The notes under the pieces are model-generated. The model made no database searches, was not told the DNA's origin, and worked only from the letters and a program-made list of their open reading frames with translations. From positions 185,372,786-185,436,785 of the forward strand of contig CM053029.1 in the NCBI GenBank assembly GCA_028564925.1: 64,000 nucleotides of DNA. The letters run 5' to 3'. The translations under genes were made by a program, and so were the position numbers. This DNA comes from Lithobates sylvaticus (Eukaryota; Chordata; Amphibia; Anura; Ranidae). Below are positions 31,864 through 42,936 of the stretch, in pieces. Each line of letters starts with the position of its first letter. Within the stretch, counting starts at the first letter, position 1.

Positions 31864-33099
31864 AGCCCAACTGCGAGCAGGGTTACCTTAGCAGGGTTTA
31901 AGAAAAAATGTAGTGCAAAAAAACCTGCGCTATTACACTCCCATAAAACAAATATAATATATAATATGCCTATAGGATTAAAAGAGCTTTTGACCACCTT
32001 GATTATTTTAAGGGGGTCCTTTGAATCAGGTGAGGAGACACTCAATTGGGCAAGTGGGTGATATTCTTTGGTGGTGATCCATGGTGCAAGATTTCTGATA
32101 CTTCGGAAGACTTACCTTTATTGGAGGCTCATAAGCTGTGGTGGCTGTTTTTTTTCCTCGACACTTACAACTGATTTGGATGATACTGTATATTGGACTG
32201 ATTTAAATTTTTTTACTGTTCTATTTATTTACTGCACATGATATATGATGATTGTATATTTTCTGAGCATTGTTGTGTATATGCGCATTTTGAGTCAACA
32301 TTTGGTAATTTTTTTTTATGAAGACACACCTTCTCAACCTTCACTTCTACGTCATGGAAATCATCTAGTTTAAATGCTGAAGAAAGTCAAGCTCCACTGT
32401 ACTTACCGGGTATTCTGGCTGTAAGCATGGCATGTCTCAGCGCTACAGTCACATCTGCACCCCTCCTTCTTACCGTTCATAAAATGAAGCCTGGGGTTGA
32501 AATTTGTGAATGTTAAGGAGGAGAGGTGCAGAGAGGGGCGTAGTGCTGAGGTGTAGAGTAAAGAAAGGTTATAACTCCTGTCAGTTTTCTTTGTTGCCAT
32601 CTGTGCCCCATCAAGAAAACACAGCCACAACAGGAAGTGAGAAGAAATCCCTCGAAAGGTAGGCAGATCTCTGGTAGTCATCAGTCAACTGAATGCCTAA
32701 TGTTTTGATCATACCTGTAAGTAGATTACCATTTTAATAAAGCATGCTCTTGTTGGAAATTTCACAATAAGCGATTGTCTACCTCTCCATATACGCCTGT
32801 CTGATGTATGGTGTCTGAAATCTCACCGGCTGTACGTCCTGGATATCCATCTGATGATTTGTCTGCCATGCAGATCCTTTGAAGGGAGCCATATATCTAT
32901 GCCCGCAGTGGGGGGCTTTGCTCATTAATGCGTGGTCAGACCTAACAGAGGTCTCTGTGTCAGGTAAGCATCCATCTTTTGCATGGTGGTGGAGCCCTCT
33001 TAATTGGTCACTTGAACAGAAGTTAAAACGTGTGTAGCTGTAGCACCATCTTCATCACAGGCATTGGAATTGGGACTATTCTCTGCATCTGCTACTAAA
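31864..33099. other. Mostly unassigned stretch
   Basis: It begins AGCCCAACTGCGAGCAG right after the shared TTAA, probably the end of another TTAA-type MITE. Around 32560-32660 an AGGAAGTGAGAAGAAATCCCT block resembles the one at 50490-50515, suggesting a decayed common MITE. The rest shows nothing recognisable. Confidence 0.4.
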
Positions 33100-33489
33100 T
33101 ACACTATATTACCAAAAGTATTCGGACGCAAGCCTTTACACACACATGAACTTTAATGGCATCCCAGTCTTAGTCCGTAGGGTTCAATATTGAGTTGGCC
33201 CATCCTTTGCAGCTATAAAAGCTTCCACTCTTCTGGGAAGGCTGTCCACAAGGTTTAGGACTGTGTCTATGGGAATGTTTGACCATTATTCCAGAAGCGC
33301 ATTTGTGAGGTCAGACACTGATGTTGGACGAGGCCTGGCTCACAGTCTCCACTCAAATTCATTCCAAAAGTGTACTATCAGGTCAGGCCAGTCACGTTCC
33401 TCTACCCCAAACTCACTCATCCATGTCTTTATGGACCTTTGTTTATGCACTGGTCCAAATCATTTGGTGGAGAAGAGATTATGAAGTAG

Positions 33490-33930
33490 GGTTGTTTTTC
33501 AGGGGTTGGGCTTGACACTTTAGTTACAATGAAGGGAACTATTACAGCACCAGCATACCAAGACATTTTGGGCAATTTCAAGCTCCCAACTTTATGGGAA
33601 CAGTTTGGGGAGGGCCCCTTCCTGTTCCAACATGACTGCGCACAAGTGCATAAAGCAAGGTCCATAAAGACATGGATACGCAAGTTTGGGGTGGAGGAAC
33701 TTGTCTGGCCTGCACAGAGTCATGACCTCAACCCAACAGCACACCTTTGGGATGAATTTGAGCGGAAGCCGTGTCTTCTCGTCCAACATCAGTGCCTGGT
33801 CTCACAAATGCGCTTCTGGAAGAATGGTCAAACATTCCCATAGACACACTCCTAAACCTTGTGAACAGCTTTTCCAGAAGAGTTGAAGCTGTTATAGCTG
33901 CAAAGGGTGGGCCAACTCAATATTGAACCC
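33490..33930 (+). pseudogene. Tc1 transposase, C-terminal third
   Basis: The + strand reads YQDILGNFKLPTLWEQFG, then FLFQHDCAQVHKARSIKTWI with the conserved aspartate, then HDLNPTAHLWDE, the family's LNP-EHLWDE box. After a frame change near 33780 the C-terminal reading IDTLLNLVNSFSRRVEAVIA runs into the terminal repeat and ends at TQY-stop near 33925, as in related Tc1 elements whose coding region overlaps the terminal repeat. The helix-turn-helix part and the first catalytic aspartate are missing. Non-functional. Confidence 0.85.
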
Positions 33931-33940
33931 TACAGACTAA

Positions 33941-34359
33941 TGCCGCGTACACACGGTCGGAATTTCCGATGGAAACAGTCTGATGGGAACTTTTCATCGA
34001 ATTTTCTGACCGTGTGTATGCCCATCAGTCTTTTTCTGTCTGAATTTCCGACGGACTTTGGATTGAGAACCTGTTCTTAATTTTTCAGACGGAAAACCTA
34101 TATATCGGATTTTCCAATCGTGTGTATGCAATTCCGACACGCAAAATTCCGATGCATGCTCGGAAACAATTCGACGCATGCTCAGAAGCATTAAACTTCC
34201 CTTTTATAGTGCAGTTTTTTAAGTTGTGGTGTTATTGACCGTCGGAATTTGGTGTGACCGTGTGTAGGCAAGACAGTTTGAGCGAAATTCCGTCGGAGTT
34301 CCGACGGGAAAACCATCAGAGCTTTTTCCGACGAGAATTCCGACCGTGTGTACGCAGCA
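33941..34359. mobile_element. Harbinger-type MITE, copy b (419 bp)
   Basis: TAA at 33938-33940 and 34360-34362 is the target duplication. The ends TGCCGCGTACACACGGTCGG and CCGACCGTGTGTACGC...GCA are near-perfect inverse complements. It sits in the right terminal repeat of the Tc1 element, where the left arm preserves the uninterrupted sequence CCCAGTCTTAGTCCGTAGG. Its inner sequence matches copy f. Confidence 0.93.
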
Positions 34360-34614
34360 TAAGACTGGGATGCCATTAAAGTTCATGTGCGTGTAAAGGC
34401 ATGTGTCCCAATACTTTTGGCAATATATTGTATCTATATATGCCATATCTGTTGATTAGTGCTTTTTATGTTAGCACTAATGCTCTGGCACTTTATTTGC
34501 ATATGATTAGTTATAATTGTATATGTTTACACACACATATATATATATATGATTTTTTTGCACTTATAAGGCACTTTAATACTGATAACGTGGGGGCACT
34601 GCATTATTGAGCTA

Positions 34615-36403
34615 TTAAAGTATGCTGACTATGACCCTAAGAACACCATCCCCAAATCTTGGATGAGAGCCTCCATCCCTTAGCCAGAACACTGAAGATG
34701 GGTCATGGATGGGTCTTTCAGCATGACATTGACCCAAAACATACCGCCAAGGCAACAAAGAAGTGGCTCAAGAAGAAGCACATTAGGGTCATGGATTGGC
34801 CTAGCCAGTCTCCAGATCTGTAAAAAGAGTGGACCAAAATCCCTCCTAAGATGTGTGCAAACCTGGTAACCAACTACAAGAAACGTCTTACCTCTGTGTT
34901 TGCCAACAAGGGTTTCCCCACCAAGTACTAAGTCATGTTTTGCTTAGGGATCAAATACTTATGTAGCAAGGTCTCTGGCCTTGTCCAGTCTAATGAGAAC
35001 TTTCCAGGCCAAAGATAGCTGACATCCTTCTGTATGTGGTGGGTTGTGAGGCATGGTGGGTGCAAGATGGACAAAGTTATTGGGTGCCAGACACTTCTTG
35101 GATGTAAAAGAGGTTTTTTATTTCTCTTAACAGTCCTTTTTGTATTTTCGGGGGAAAGAGGGTTAGGGCCAGGACACCCTTAGATAGTTGCAAATTCAAT
35201 TGGCAGACTCTGAGATTCAATAAGAGAACAGCCGTGCAGGGAAAGGCCCCAGCAAGAAGCCACATCTGCACTTGCAGGATTGCTGCCTCTTATGGTAACA
35301 GTCTTTAACAGTTCCTAATTCAAACGTAAGTCCTTTCAGCTTCACTACAACTGCCTCTTGTAGTTCTTCAACACTGAGCTCCTGGTCTCTCACTAGACCC
35401 ACTGATTCACTGACTCTGAATCCCTTGAGCTCCTCCAAGGTTTGCGGTGGTATCCCCTCAAGCGTCACCCACGTTTCCCTGCTGGGTCCCTAGCTTGGCA
35501 CTCCAGATACTTCTCAACCTTAACCTCTGCTAACCGGCAAGGTCCCTGTCTTGACTCACAAGGCTGCTCTGCAAGAGTCTCCTCCGCGGGTTGGGTCCCT
35601 GACTTGATCACCACCTGAAGTTTCTCGATTCTCCACTGTGCCCTTTAGTGAGAATATGGTTCCGGTACTTGCTTCAGTTACTCACTGTGGTCCCTGGTAA
35701 AGGTGGGTGGTCCCTTTGCTTTGTGGCAACAGATTTCCTTCTACCTCCGACCACTGACAGGTCCTCTGGCCGGCAGAACCACCACTTTTGGTTGGCCTGA
35801 AAGCCGCAATCCCAACCCTGCGCTGCCCTCTTACTTCTGGATAGGCCACACCACCGGGCAGCCAGATGCCCCAGTGATAGGCCTGGGGCATACGACACAT
35901 GTCCACCCAGACAGTCGTCCAGGTGGCACAGAACATAGATCACCTGACCTCCCCAGAATATATAGGTTCTCCCAGCAGGCCAAGAGATTCAAGAAAACCC
36001 TTGCCCATTGGCTGAATACTCATAACCTGACCTTGGGTTGCCCTTCTCATATCTAGTACCACCAAGTACCCGGCCACCTAGTGGTAGAAAGAAAAGTGCA
36101 ACAAGGCCAAACTTAGGGAGAAATCAATAGATCTCTATCAATCGACCAAGATAACTATTCCTGGCAAGTAAATTTGTAAGGAGCTCCCTGACTAAACCCC
36201 AGGGTGCTACACTTATTTTACTCACTGAACTGCAACTCAATTTATAACATTTGTGTCATGTGTTTTTTCTGGATTTTTGCTTGATATTCTGTCTCTATCA
36301 TTTAAAATACACCTATGGTGAAAATGATAGACCCCTCATTATTTTGTAAGTGGGCAAACTTACAAAATCTGCAGCGGATCAAATAATTATTTTCCCCACT
36401 GTA
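34615..36403 (+). mobile_element. Tc1 relic split by a solo LTR
   Basis: The left part (to 34961) has transposase sequence on the + strand: a [11 protein letters not shown]-type reading that corresponds to the QHDNDPKHT region, then CCAGTCTCCAGATCTG where LNPIE should follow. The right part (36212-36403) is the terminal region ending CAAATAATTATTTTCCCCACTG followed by TA. The phrase GGATCAAATACTTAT marks both the end of coding and the terminal-repeat type. The left terminal repeat is missing. Confidence 0.75.
34962..36211 (-). mobile_element. Solo LTR (fossil), 1.25 kb
   Basis: CTTA is duplicated at 34958-34961 and 36212-36215. On the minus strand the element starts TGTAGCACCCTGGGG and ends GAGACCTTGCTACA, the TG...CA form. 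A TATA-like CCTATATATTCTGG (about 35965 on the minus strand) and an AATAAA signal near the minus-strand 3' end (about 35118) occupy promoter and polyadenylation positions. No internal retroviral genes accompany it, as expected after recombination between two LTRs. Superfamily not certain (Gypsy- or ERV-like). A related LTR end is at 41036-41378. Confidence 0.75.
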
Positions 36404-36952
36404 CCGTAAAATAGAGATGCTGAGATCTAGCCAGAATATCCAATCACTGAACAACCATTTTATCTCCTTTCCTTGCACTGGGTTGACAAATGAAATACAA
36501 TGAAGGGTCATATACTTTAAATGATATTACAGAAGTATTACTGACCTTGATCCCTCTTGAAATGTTTAATTTGCATAATTCGTTGCTCTAGAATAGATGA
36601 TATAAATATCCCTGGAAGAGAATGTCATCCATCTTTCCAGTAGGGCAGCTGTATTCTGTCTATATAGGTCACAATCCTTCTCTACAAGAAGGCTATGAAG
36701 CAGAACTTTCCTAAATACACTGACCATCATCTCCCACTTGGTAAGTGACCTAAAGACTCTGCAATGATCTATACAGCTTAAAGTGCATCTAAGCTAAAAG
36801 ATTTTTCTTTTTTTAATAGAGTAGAGAAGGATTATTCTACTTTCTGTGTCCCCGTTAGACTCTATTTTTCTTGCTGATCATTGTCACCAAGGCAGAAAGT
36901 GATGGAAAATATAGAGATAAACATAAATCTTCCAATGGGGCACCTCTAGTGA
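36404..36952. other. Stretch with no recognised feature
   Basis: AT-rich, no repeat ends. The part around 36540-36640 has no repetitive character that I recognise and may be single-copy. Confidence 0.4.
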
Positions 36953-37372
36953 AGCATACACACAATCGGAAATTCGGCCAGAAAAAGACCAATGAGACCT
37001 TTTGGTCGGGAAATGCGTGTGTACGCTCCATCGGACTTTTGCTGGCCGAATTCCAGCCAGCAAAAGATTGAGAGCATGTTCTCAATTTTTCGGTCGGAAA
37101 AAGTTCCGATCGGAAATTCCGATCGTCTGTAGCAATTCCGACGCGCAAAATTCCTACGCATGCTCGGAAACAATTTGACGCATGCTCGGAAGCATTGAAC
37201 TTCATTTTCTCCTCAGCTCATCGTAGTGTTGTACGTCACTGCGTTCTTGACGGTCGAAAGTTCAGCAAACTTTTGTGTGACCGTGTGTATGCAAGCCAAG
37301 CTTGAGCGTAATTCCGTCGGAAAAACCACCTATGATTTTTCTGACGGAAAATCCGCTCGTGTGTACGTGGCA
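36953..37372. mobile_element. Harbinger-type MITE, copy c (about 420 bp)
   Basis: The right end TGTGTACGTGGCA is followed by TAA (37373-37375). The left end AGCATACACACAATCGG is eroded and preceded by TGA. The inner blocks GCATGCTCGGAAACAATTTG and GTTGTACGTCACTGCG match copy a closely. Confidence 0.85.
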
Positions 37373-37375
37373 TAA

Positions 37376-37740
37376 GGGTGACAACTCTCTAAGTGAGGAA
37401 TACTAGAGAGCTGACACATTCTGTGCTCAATGCCTGTGCTATGTGTTATCAGTTAGCAACAACGCTACACCTCCATAGATACAGTATGGTGACTATTGTT
37501 ACCCTATTACTGGAAGTGTGTTGGGACTACAGAACCCTTCTTGATGTTATGGAGATGGAGGAGAAGGGAAGGTGTTCTGTAGCCCTATTACACTTTCTGT
37601 TGTAAGATGACAACACGGTTCCTCCATTGATATAGTACAGTCAGTAAGGGTTGTTATCCTAGAACAGGATTTTTGCCAGGATCACCAAGTGAAAACAAAG
37701 GAAAAAATGCCTCCAACTAATGCAGCCTCATGTTTTGAAA
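37376..37740. other. Stretch with no recognised feature
   Basis: No recognised repeat or coding region. Confidence 0.35.
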
Positions 37741-38030
37741 AGTGGCAGCACAGTGGCTAAGTGGTTAGCATTTCTGCCAAGCTTTACCAGGGGTCATAGG
37801 TTCAAATCCCAACCATGACACTACCTGCCTGGAATTTGCATGATCTCCCTGTGAATGCTTGGGTTTCCTCCCACACTCCAAAGACATGCTTGTAGGTAGA
37901 TTGGATCCTGTCTAAATTGGTTCTAGCACGTGTATGTTTGAATGTGTGTTACGGATCTTAGATCGTAAGTTCTTGAGGTCAGGCACTGATGTGAATGTAA
38001 AGTGCTGTGTAAATTGGCTAAGAGAACTCT
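37741..38030 (+). mobile_element. tRNA-derived SINE with an L2-like 3' part
   Basis: The head contains a box-A-like TGGCTAAGTGGTTAGC and a box-B GGTTCAAATCC at the spacing of a tRNA-type RNA polymerase III promoter. The body has GGAATTTGCATGATCTCCCT and GGGTTTCCTCCCACACTCC, a conserved module found in many fish and amphibian SINEs and in L2-type LINE ends. The 3' part ends around GTAAAGTGCTGTGTAAATTGG. It is decayed and not a functional tRNA gene. Confidence 0.75.
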
Positions 38031-38973
38031 TGTAAGCCCCCTGCTATTTGATGCTCGTAAAGCAATCACAATGTGCTGGAAGCAGGCCTCTCCTCTCACA
38101 ATACTCTTTTGAATGCGTTTGGTAAACTTTAACCTGACTCTTTATGAAGACACTTATGCCAAAAGGGGGTGTCCCCGTAAATCTCAGAATATTTTATCTT
38201 GCTGGTTAGATGATCCTTCTACCACTGCAATGGTGGCAGGTAATACGACTTAGAGGTATAGGCAGTGGCGGCTGGTGCTCAGTTTTCTTGCCCCTACCCA
38301 GCCATCCATGATTTTTTTTTTAAAAAAAGGGCTGCTGCTTTTCTGAACTTAGGGCATGGTTAGTATAGAAGCAAATGATAACTGCAAAAAAAAAAATTCA
38401 TAGTGACCAATCAAAAAATCAGGTTTTGTTTGTGTAAATGAAAAAACAATGCAAAGTTGCATCCCCAATGGGTTAAATTAGTCCCTATCTGTGAAGCATT
38501 TTCCCTTCTGGCCCTCCCAGCCTGTTCGCTTTATAAAGAAACGCAATTGATTTACAGTCTACCCCGGCAGCTGGAAGAAAGTAAGACCCATAAACTAAAA
38601 ATGGACTTATGAGAAGGCAAATATAAAAAATACAAAACTATGTTAAAGTTCTGATCTGTGTACAGCTGATAAAATTACTCTACAGTACTATTAAAGGAAA
38701 TGTGTCATGGGGGAAATATTTAAACTGCCACTGCTCTTCTATCCTTCTGAAAATGCTTGTTTCCCAGCTTTCATGCTGATCCTCTGGTTTAAATACTTTC
38801 AATTATTGACTAGTACAGGTAGTAAGCACTTTTCTCTGTCTTTGTTGACCTGCATATTATTTCTTTGTGGTCATTAACTTAGAAAATATTGAAGTCAGTG
38901 AACCAGCATAATAGCCATGTAAGCAGCATTCTTAGGTGAATTGCAGTGCCGGCCTTTTTATTTCACTCATTAA
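38031..38973. other. Mostly unassigned; contains a 70-bp hAT left end
   Basis: At 38263 CAGTGGCGGCTGGTGCTC marks the left end of the same hAT family as 6587-7222, but the element is lost after about 38330. The rest shows no recognisable features. Confidence 0.45.
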
Positions 38974-39938
38974 TAGGGATGAGCCGAACACCCCCAGGTT
39001 CGGTTCGCAGCAAAACATGCGAACAGGCAAAACATTTGTGCAAACACGAACACCGTTAAAGTCTATGGGACACGAACATGAAAAATCAAAACTGCTAATT
39101 TTAAAAGCTTGTATGCAAGTTCTTTCCATAAAAAGTGTATGGGGACCCGGGTCCTGTCCCAGGGGACATTTATCAATGCAAGAAAAAGTTTTAAAAATGT
39201 CAGTTTTTTCAGGATCAGGGATTTTAATAATGCTTAAAGTGAAACAAAAATGAAATATTAATTTAAATATCGTGCCTGGGAGTCCCCTTAGTCTGCCTAT
39301 AAAGTTAGCGCATCTTTCCCATGTTCATAACAGTTCTGCAGCAAAATTTAATTTCTAAAGGAAAAAAATGTCATTTAAAATTGCTCACGGCTATAAGGTA
39401 TTGCCGGATCCCGGCAATATGCAAAAAAAAATCATTGAAAAAACCGCCAAAATTAAAAAAACAAAATGGCGTGGGGGTCCCCCCCAAATTCCATACCAGG
39501 CCCTTTAGGTCTGGTATGGATATTAAGGGGAAAATGGTGTGGGGGTCCCCCAGGCACTATATACTCTGAACTGCAGTATATATACTATATGGCCAGCACT
39601 ATATACTCTGCAGAAAAATTGGGCCTTAGGTGTTGGTGGTGCCAGAACACTGTAACCCCTCACTCTAACCCCCTGCACAGGGTGCAGGAATGGGCCCTGC
39701 TGTTAAATAGTATTTCAAAAATTGTAATTACATACCCCTGTTAAACAGGGGCAGAGAAATTGGGCCTTGAGTGGTGGTGGTGCCCTAAACCAAAAATATT
39801 GTTGGAAGCTAGCATCATCAAGATTCAGGAGGAATAGGATAGGCAGCATAGGCAGTTTTCAAGGGATCCCAGATCCATAGCAAATTCAATCAGTTACATC
39901 AGCATCAGGTGGTTGATAGCTGCTGATCAAGGACTGAT

Positions 39939-41035
39939 TCATTTTTTAATTGTGAGCCTATCAACGGATTCTGTGGACAGGCGCACTCTTCGATCCGTTA
40001 CAAAAACGTCATCAGCACTGAATGTGCCTTCAGAAAGTATACTGGACGCAGGACAGGCCAATAGCTTGATTGCATATTGAGCAAGTTCTGGCCAGTGGTC
40101 CATCCTCAAGACCCAGTAACCCAGTGGATGCTCTGTTGGAAAGGTCTCCAAGTCTGCTCTTGCCCCTAGATATTCCTGCACCATATAATGCAGATGCTGG
40201 CAATGGTTGCTTGAACCTATCAGACCTTGGCACTGAGGACTGAAAAATTGTTTAAAGGCATCGGTCAGCCGGCCACCTTCTTTATCGTTCTTCCTCTGAC
40301 CGAACGAAGCCTCAGAAACATGTTGTCCAGCACCAGGAAATGGTAACCTCCCAGGGTCTGGAAATGCTTTACACAAACTTTTCTTCAGGGCCTTCTGAAG
40401 ATGTTTCATCCTTTGTTCCCTCTGTGGAGGCAGGATGAGTTCTGTAACTTTACCCTTGTAATGTGGATCAAGAAGGGTTGCCAGACAGTAATGATCCCTC
40501 TCCTTGATACCACAAATACTAAGGTCCTTTCGCAGGCTTTGCAGAATCAGGGAGGCCATGCAGTGTAAGTTTGCAGAGGCATTAGATTCTGAGTCCCCTG
40601 GGTCACTAAGGATTACATTATCCGTAACTACCTCCTCCCAGTCACGTACAACTCCTTAGGTTTCTGTCATCCCTTGAAGACTGCTGCATGTTATCCTCTA
40701 GATCCATGCTGACACAATCCTCCTCTTCTTCCTGTGTGTTTGGTGGTCCCGCAGGAATGCTATCTGGATAAAGGGGGCCTTGAAAGGAAAGGAAGTGCTC
40801 CTCCTCCCGCTGTTCTGCCTCAAGTGCCCTGTCTATGATTCCATGAAGTGTGTGCTCCAACAGGAAGACTAGAGGGACAGTGTCACTGGTGCATGCATCA
40901 TCGCTGCTCACCATCCTTGTGGTCTCCTCAAATGGTGACAGGACAGTGCATGCATCTTTGATCAGTAGCCACTGGCGGGGCGAAAAGAAGCCAAGCTCCC
41001 CTGACCCTGTCCTGCTGCCATACTCACACAGGTAC
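39939..41035 (-). pseudogene. hAT transposase relic, C-terminal half (copy 2)
   Basis: An uninterrupted minus-strand frame from 40559 to 39939 (206 residues) includes GIKERDHYCLATLLDPHYKG (catalytic-domain landmark with LLDP-YK) and ends in the hATC dimerisation domain: HPLGYWVLRMDHWPELAQYA, then LLACPASSILSEGTFSADDV and RRVRLSTESVDRL. In hAT proteins this domain mediates the dimer needed for transposition. Upstream, frames at 40914-40642 give an acidic linker, and 41035-40930 the SFRPASGY/LIKDACTVLSPFEET-type segment. Compared with about 600-700 residues for a full hAT transposase, the N-terminal half is missing. It is the better preserved of the two related copies. Confidence 0.85.
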
Positions 41036-41378
41036 TCATTGAAGGCCCTCTGCTGTGTGAGACAGCATTCCTACACATGCAGATGTGGTGTCTTGCTGGA
41101 TGCATTTCCCTGCATGGCTGTCCTCCTGTTGAAGTCTCAGAGTCTGTCAATTAACAACTACCTAAGAGTGTCCTGGCTCTAACCCTCTCTCTCAAAGTTC
41201 TGTTAAGAGAAATAAAAATCTCTTTGCATTCAAGAAGTGTCTGGCGCACAAAGAATCTACCTTGCATTACACCCACTATGCCTTACAATCCACCACATGC
41301 AGAAGGATGTCATCTATCTCTGGCCCTGGAGGTCATCATTAGGCTGAAGGAGGCCAGAGACCTTGCTACATATATACT
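41036..41378 (+). mobile_element. LTR 3' end (fossil), same family as 34962-36211
   Basis: The sequence from GCAGATGTGGTGTCTTGC to CCAGAGACCTTGCTACA parallels, in order, the minus-strand 3' third of the LTR at 34962, including GTTAAGAGAAATAAAAATCT (polyadenylation-type signal) and AAGAAGTGTCTGGC. It interrupts the hAT copy at the 5' side of the transposase relic. Incomplete. Confidence 0.7.
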
Positions 41379-41379
41379 A

Positions 41380-41439
41380 GACTGTATATATATACACACC
41401 ACCTGAAGTGTGTTATATACTGTACACCACCGAATGCAC

Positions 41440-41472
<33 letters not shown>

Positions 41473-41477
41473 GACTG

Positions 41478-41539
<62 letters not shown>

Positions 41540-41606
41540 TGATACACTGTCTGCACTGACTGAATATAAAGTATACACTGAATATATAGTCTATGCTAAA
41601 TGCAGA

Positions 41607-41642
<36 letters not shown>
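41380..41642. repeat. (AT)n / (AC)n microsatellite
   Basis: Long TA runs at about 41438-41457, 41475-41538 and 41611-41641 with a CACACACAC segment at 41460-41470, separated by short degenerate spacers with a period near 60 (TACACTG blocks). Confidence 0.9.
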
Positions 41643-41645
<3 letters not shown>

Positions 41646-41869
41646 AAATACACTGCCACTAACTAAATAACCTGCCTGCTTAATCTAACTCAAGCTATCT
41701 CTCCGTCCACACCAACAACACTATGCTATGTAAGCAGCCGTATATAGTGTGGGGCGTGGACTTTGGCCCCCTGAGCCATGATTGGCCAAATGCACCCTGG
41801 AATGTATTGTCCTTTTTACTCACAAAGCCTGCCTAGCCAATAAATACCAAGAGAGTGGATAGAAATGAT

Positions 41870-42245
41870 GGACACATTGGTATAGGACCAGCAATTACAT
41901 CAGAAATAAACCCAAGTCTCCCAACGCTGTTGGTGGCTCTTTTCTTCACATCTTTTGAGACTGTCCAAGACTACAGGATTTCTGGAATACATTTAAACAA
42001 GTCGTGACCCTCACAGGAGTATCTCTTGACAACAAACCTTTAGCATACTTAGTGCATGGCACACCCCTCTTATATAAAATATACAAAAACTCCCTTATCA
42101 AACACCTTTTGATGACAGCTAAGACATGTAAACTTGTTCTGTATACCGATCCAACTACTAAGTAGCACTCGTATGCTAGAATTGATAGGATCCAATCTAT
42201 GCAAAATCTCACAATGACTTCCAACCAGGAAGAGAAATTCATATT
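41870..42245 (+). pseudogene. L1-type ORF2 C-terminal relic
   Basis: The + strand reads SFLHIF-DCPRLQDFWNTF, a clear match to the H-WW-CP---W box of L1/Tx1 ORF2, then KQVVTLTGVSLDNKPLAYLV and NSLIKHLLMTAKTCKLVLYT, followed near the end by a YARIDRIQSMQNLTM-like segment that corresponds to the final helix region. At least two stops are present. It ends exactly where a hAT element has inserted (42250). Confidence 0.75.
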
Positions 42246-42596
42246 TTATCAGGGCCGGTGCTACCACTAGGCAAAGTAGGCAGCCGCCTAGGGCGCACTA
42301 CCACCTAGGGCGCAACCACGGCCTCTGTCCTGTTTGAGCTCAGCTCTCCTCTCCTGGTCGCTTGCCCCATTCAAGTTTAAAAATCCGCCACCAATCCCCC
42401 ATGTGTCCCGCTGAGCGCCCCGCTGGGCTGTCACATCTCCTCACACAGGTCAGATGTAAACTCACAGCGCCGCTCCGGGACTCCTTTGCTCCTGTCCCCT
42501 TGGAGTGGCTCTGTGTGTGAGTGTGCAGCGGAGGGGCGGGGCTCGGCGGAGATAGGAGCATTGAGAGGTGCAGCGTCTGTCAGCTGACCTCCCGGC

Positions 42597-42836
42597 GGGG
42601 ACATCATGGAGTGGATGGCCGGCGCTGGCCTGGCCCCGGCGGGGACATCGTGGAGCGGATGGACGGCGCTGGCCTGGCCCCGGCGGGGACATCGTGGAGC
42701 GGATGGACGGCGCTGGCCTGGCCCCGGCAGGGACATCGTGGAGCGGATGGACGGTGCTGGCCTGGCCCCGGCGGGGACATCATGGAGCGGATGGACGGCG
42801 CTGGCCTGGCCCTGGCGGGGACATCGTGGAGCGGAG
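42597..42836. repeat. 44-bp GC-rich minisatellite, about 5.4 units
   Basis: Units begin GGGGACATCGTGGAGCGG and recur every 44 bp (for example ACATC at 42601, 42645, 42689). Copies are 90 percent or more alike by eye. All six frames stay open over several units because the unit lacks stops. Confidence 0.9.
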
Positions 42837-42936
42837 GTACAAATAGCAGAGGTAAGGAGGAGGATGGATCCTCTCCGATCTACATTGAGCTGTATGGAGG
42901 GGGTTTGTGTGTGAGTAGTGCAGGAAGTAGGTGTCA

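Larger units (their letters stand above)
33102..34430 (+). mobile_element. Tc1 element with long fold-back arms, split by a Harbinger MITE
   Basis: TA lies at 33100-33101 and 34431-34432; the ends CACTATATTACCAAAAGTAT and ATACTTTTGGCAATATATTG are inverse complements. The symmetry continues far inside: 33102 to about 33457 is the inverse complement of about 33640 to 34430 once the MITE is removed. The left arm is therefore an inverted copy of the 3' half of the transposase gene plus the terminal repeat. Without the MITE the element is about 910 bp, shorter than a full Tc1. Confidence 0.88.
38974..41870 (-). mobile_element. Decayed autonomous hAT transposon (copy 2)
   Basis: It starts TAGGGATGAGCCGAACACC at 38974, the terminus shared with the palindromic element at 10243. 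The terminal region (CCCGGGTCCTGTCCCAGGGG, TATTGCCGGATCCCGG) runs to about 39600, followed by repeats of TTGGGCCTTAGG...GGTGGTGCC and then the minus-strand transposase. The 5' side is replaced by an LTR end at 41036 and an AT microsatellite, and resumes as GGGGCGTGGACTTTGGCC...TGATTGGCCAAA near 41750. The far terminus is missing. Confidence 0.75.

Noticed and set aside
37755-37815. tRNA gene
   Set aside because: Box A and box B words are present, but the sequence continues into a SINE body and does not fold into a complete cloverleaf by eye.
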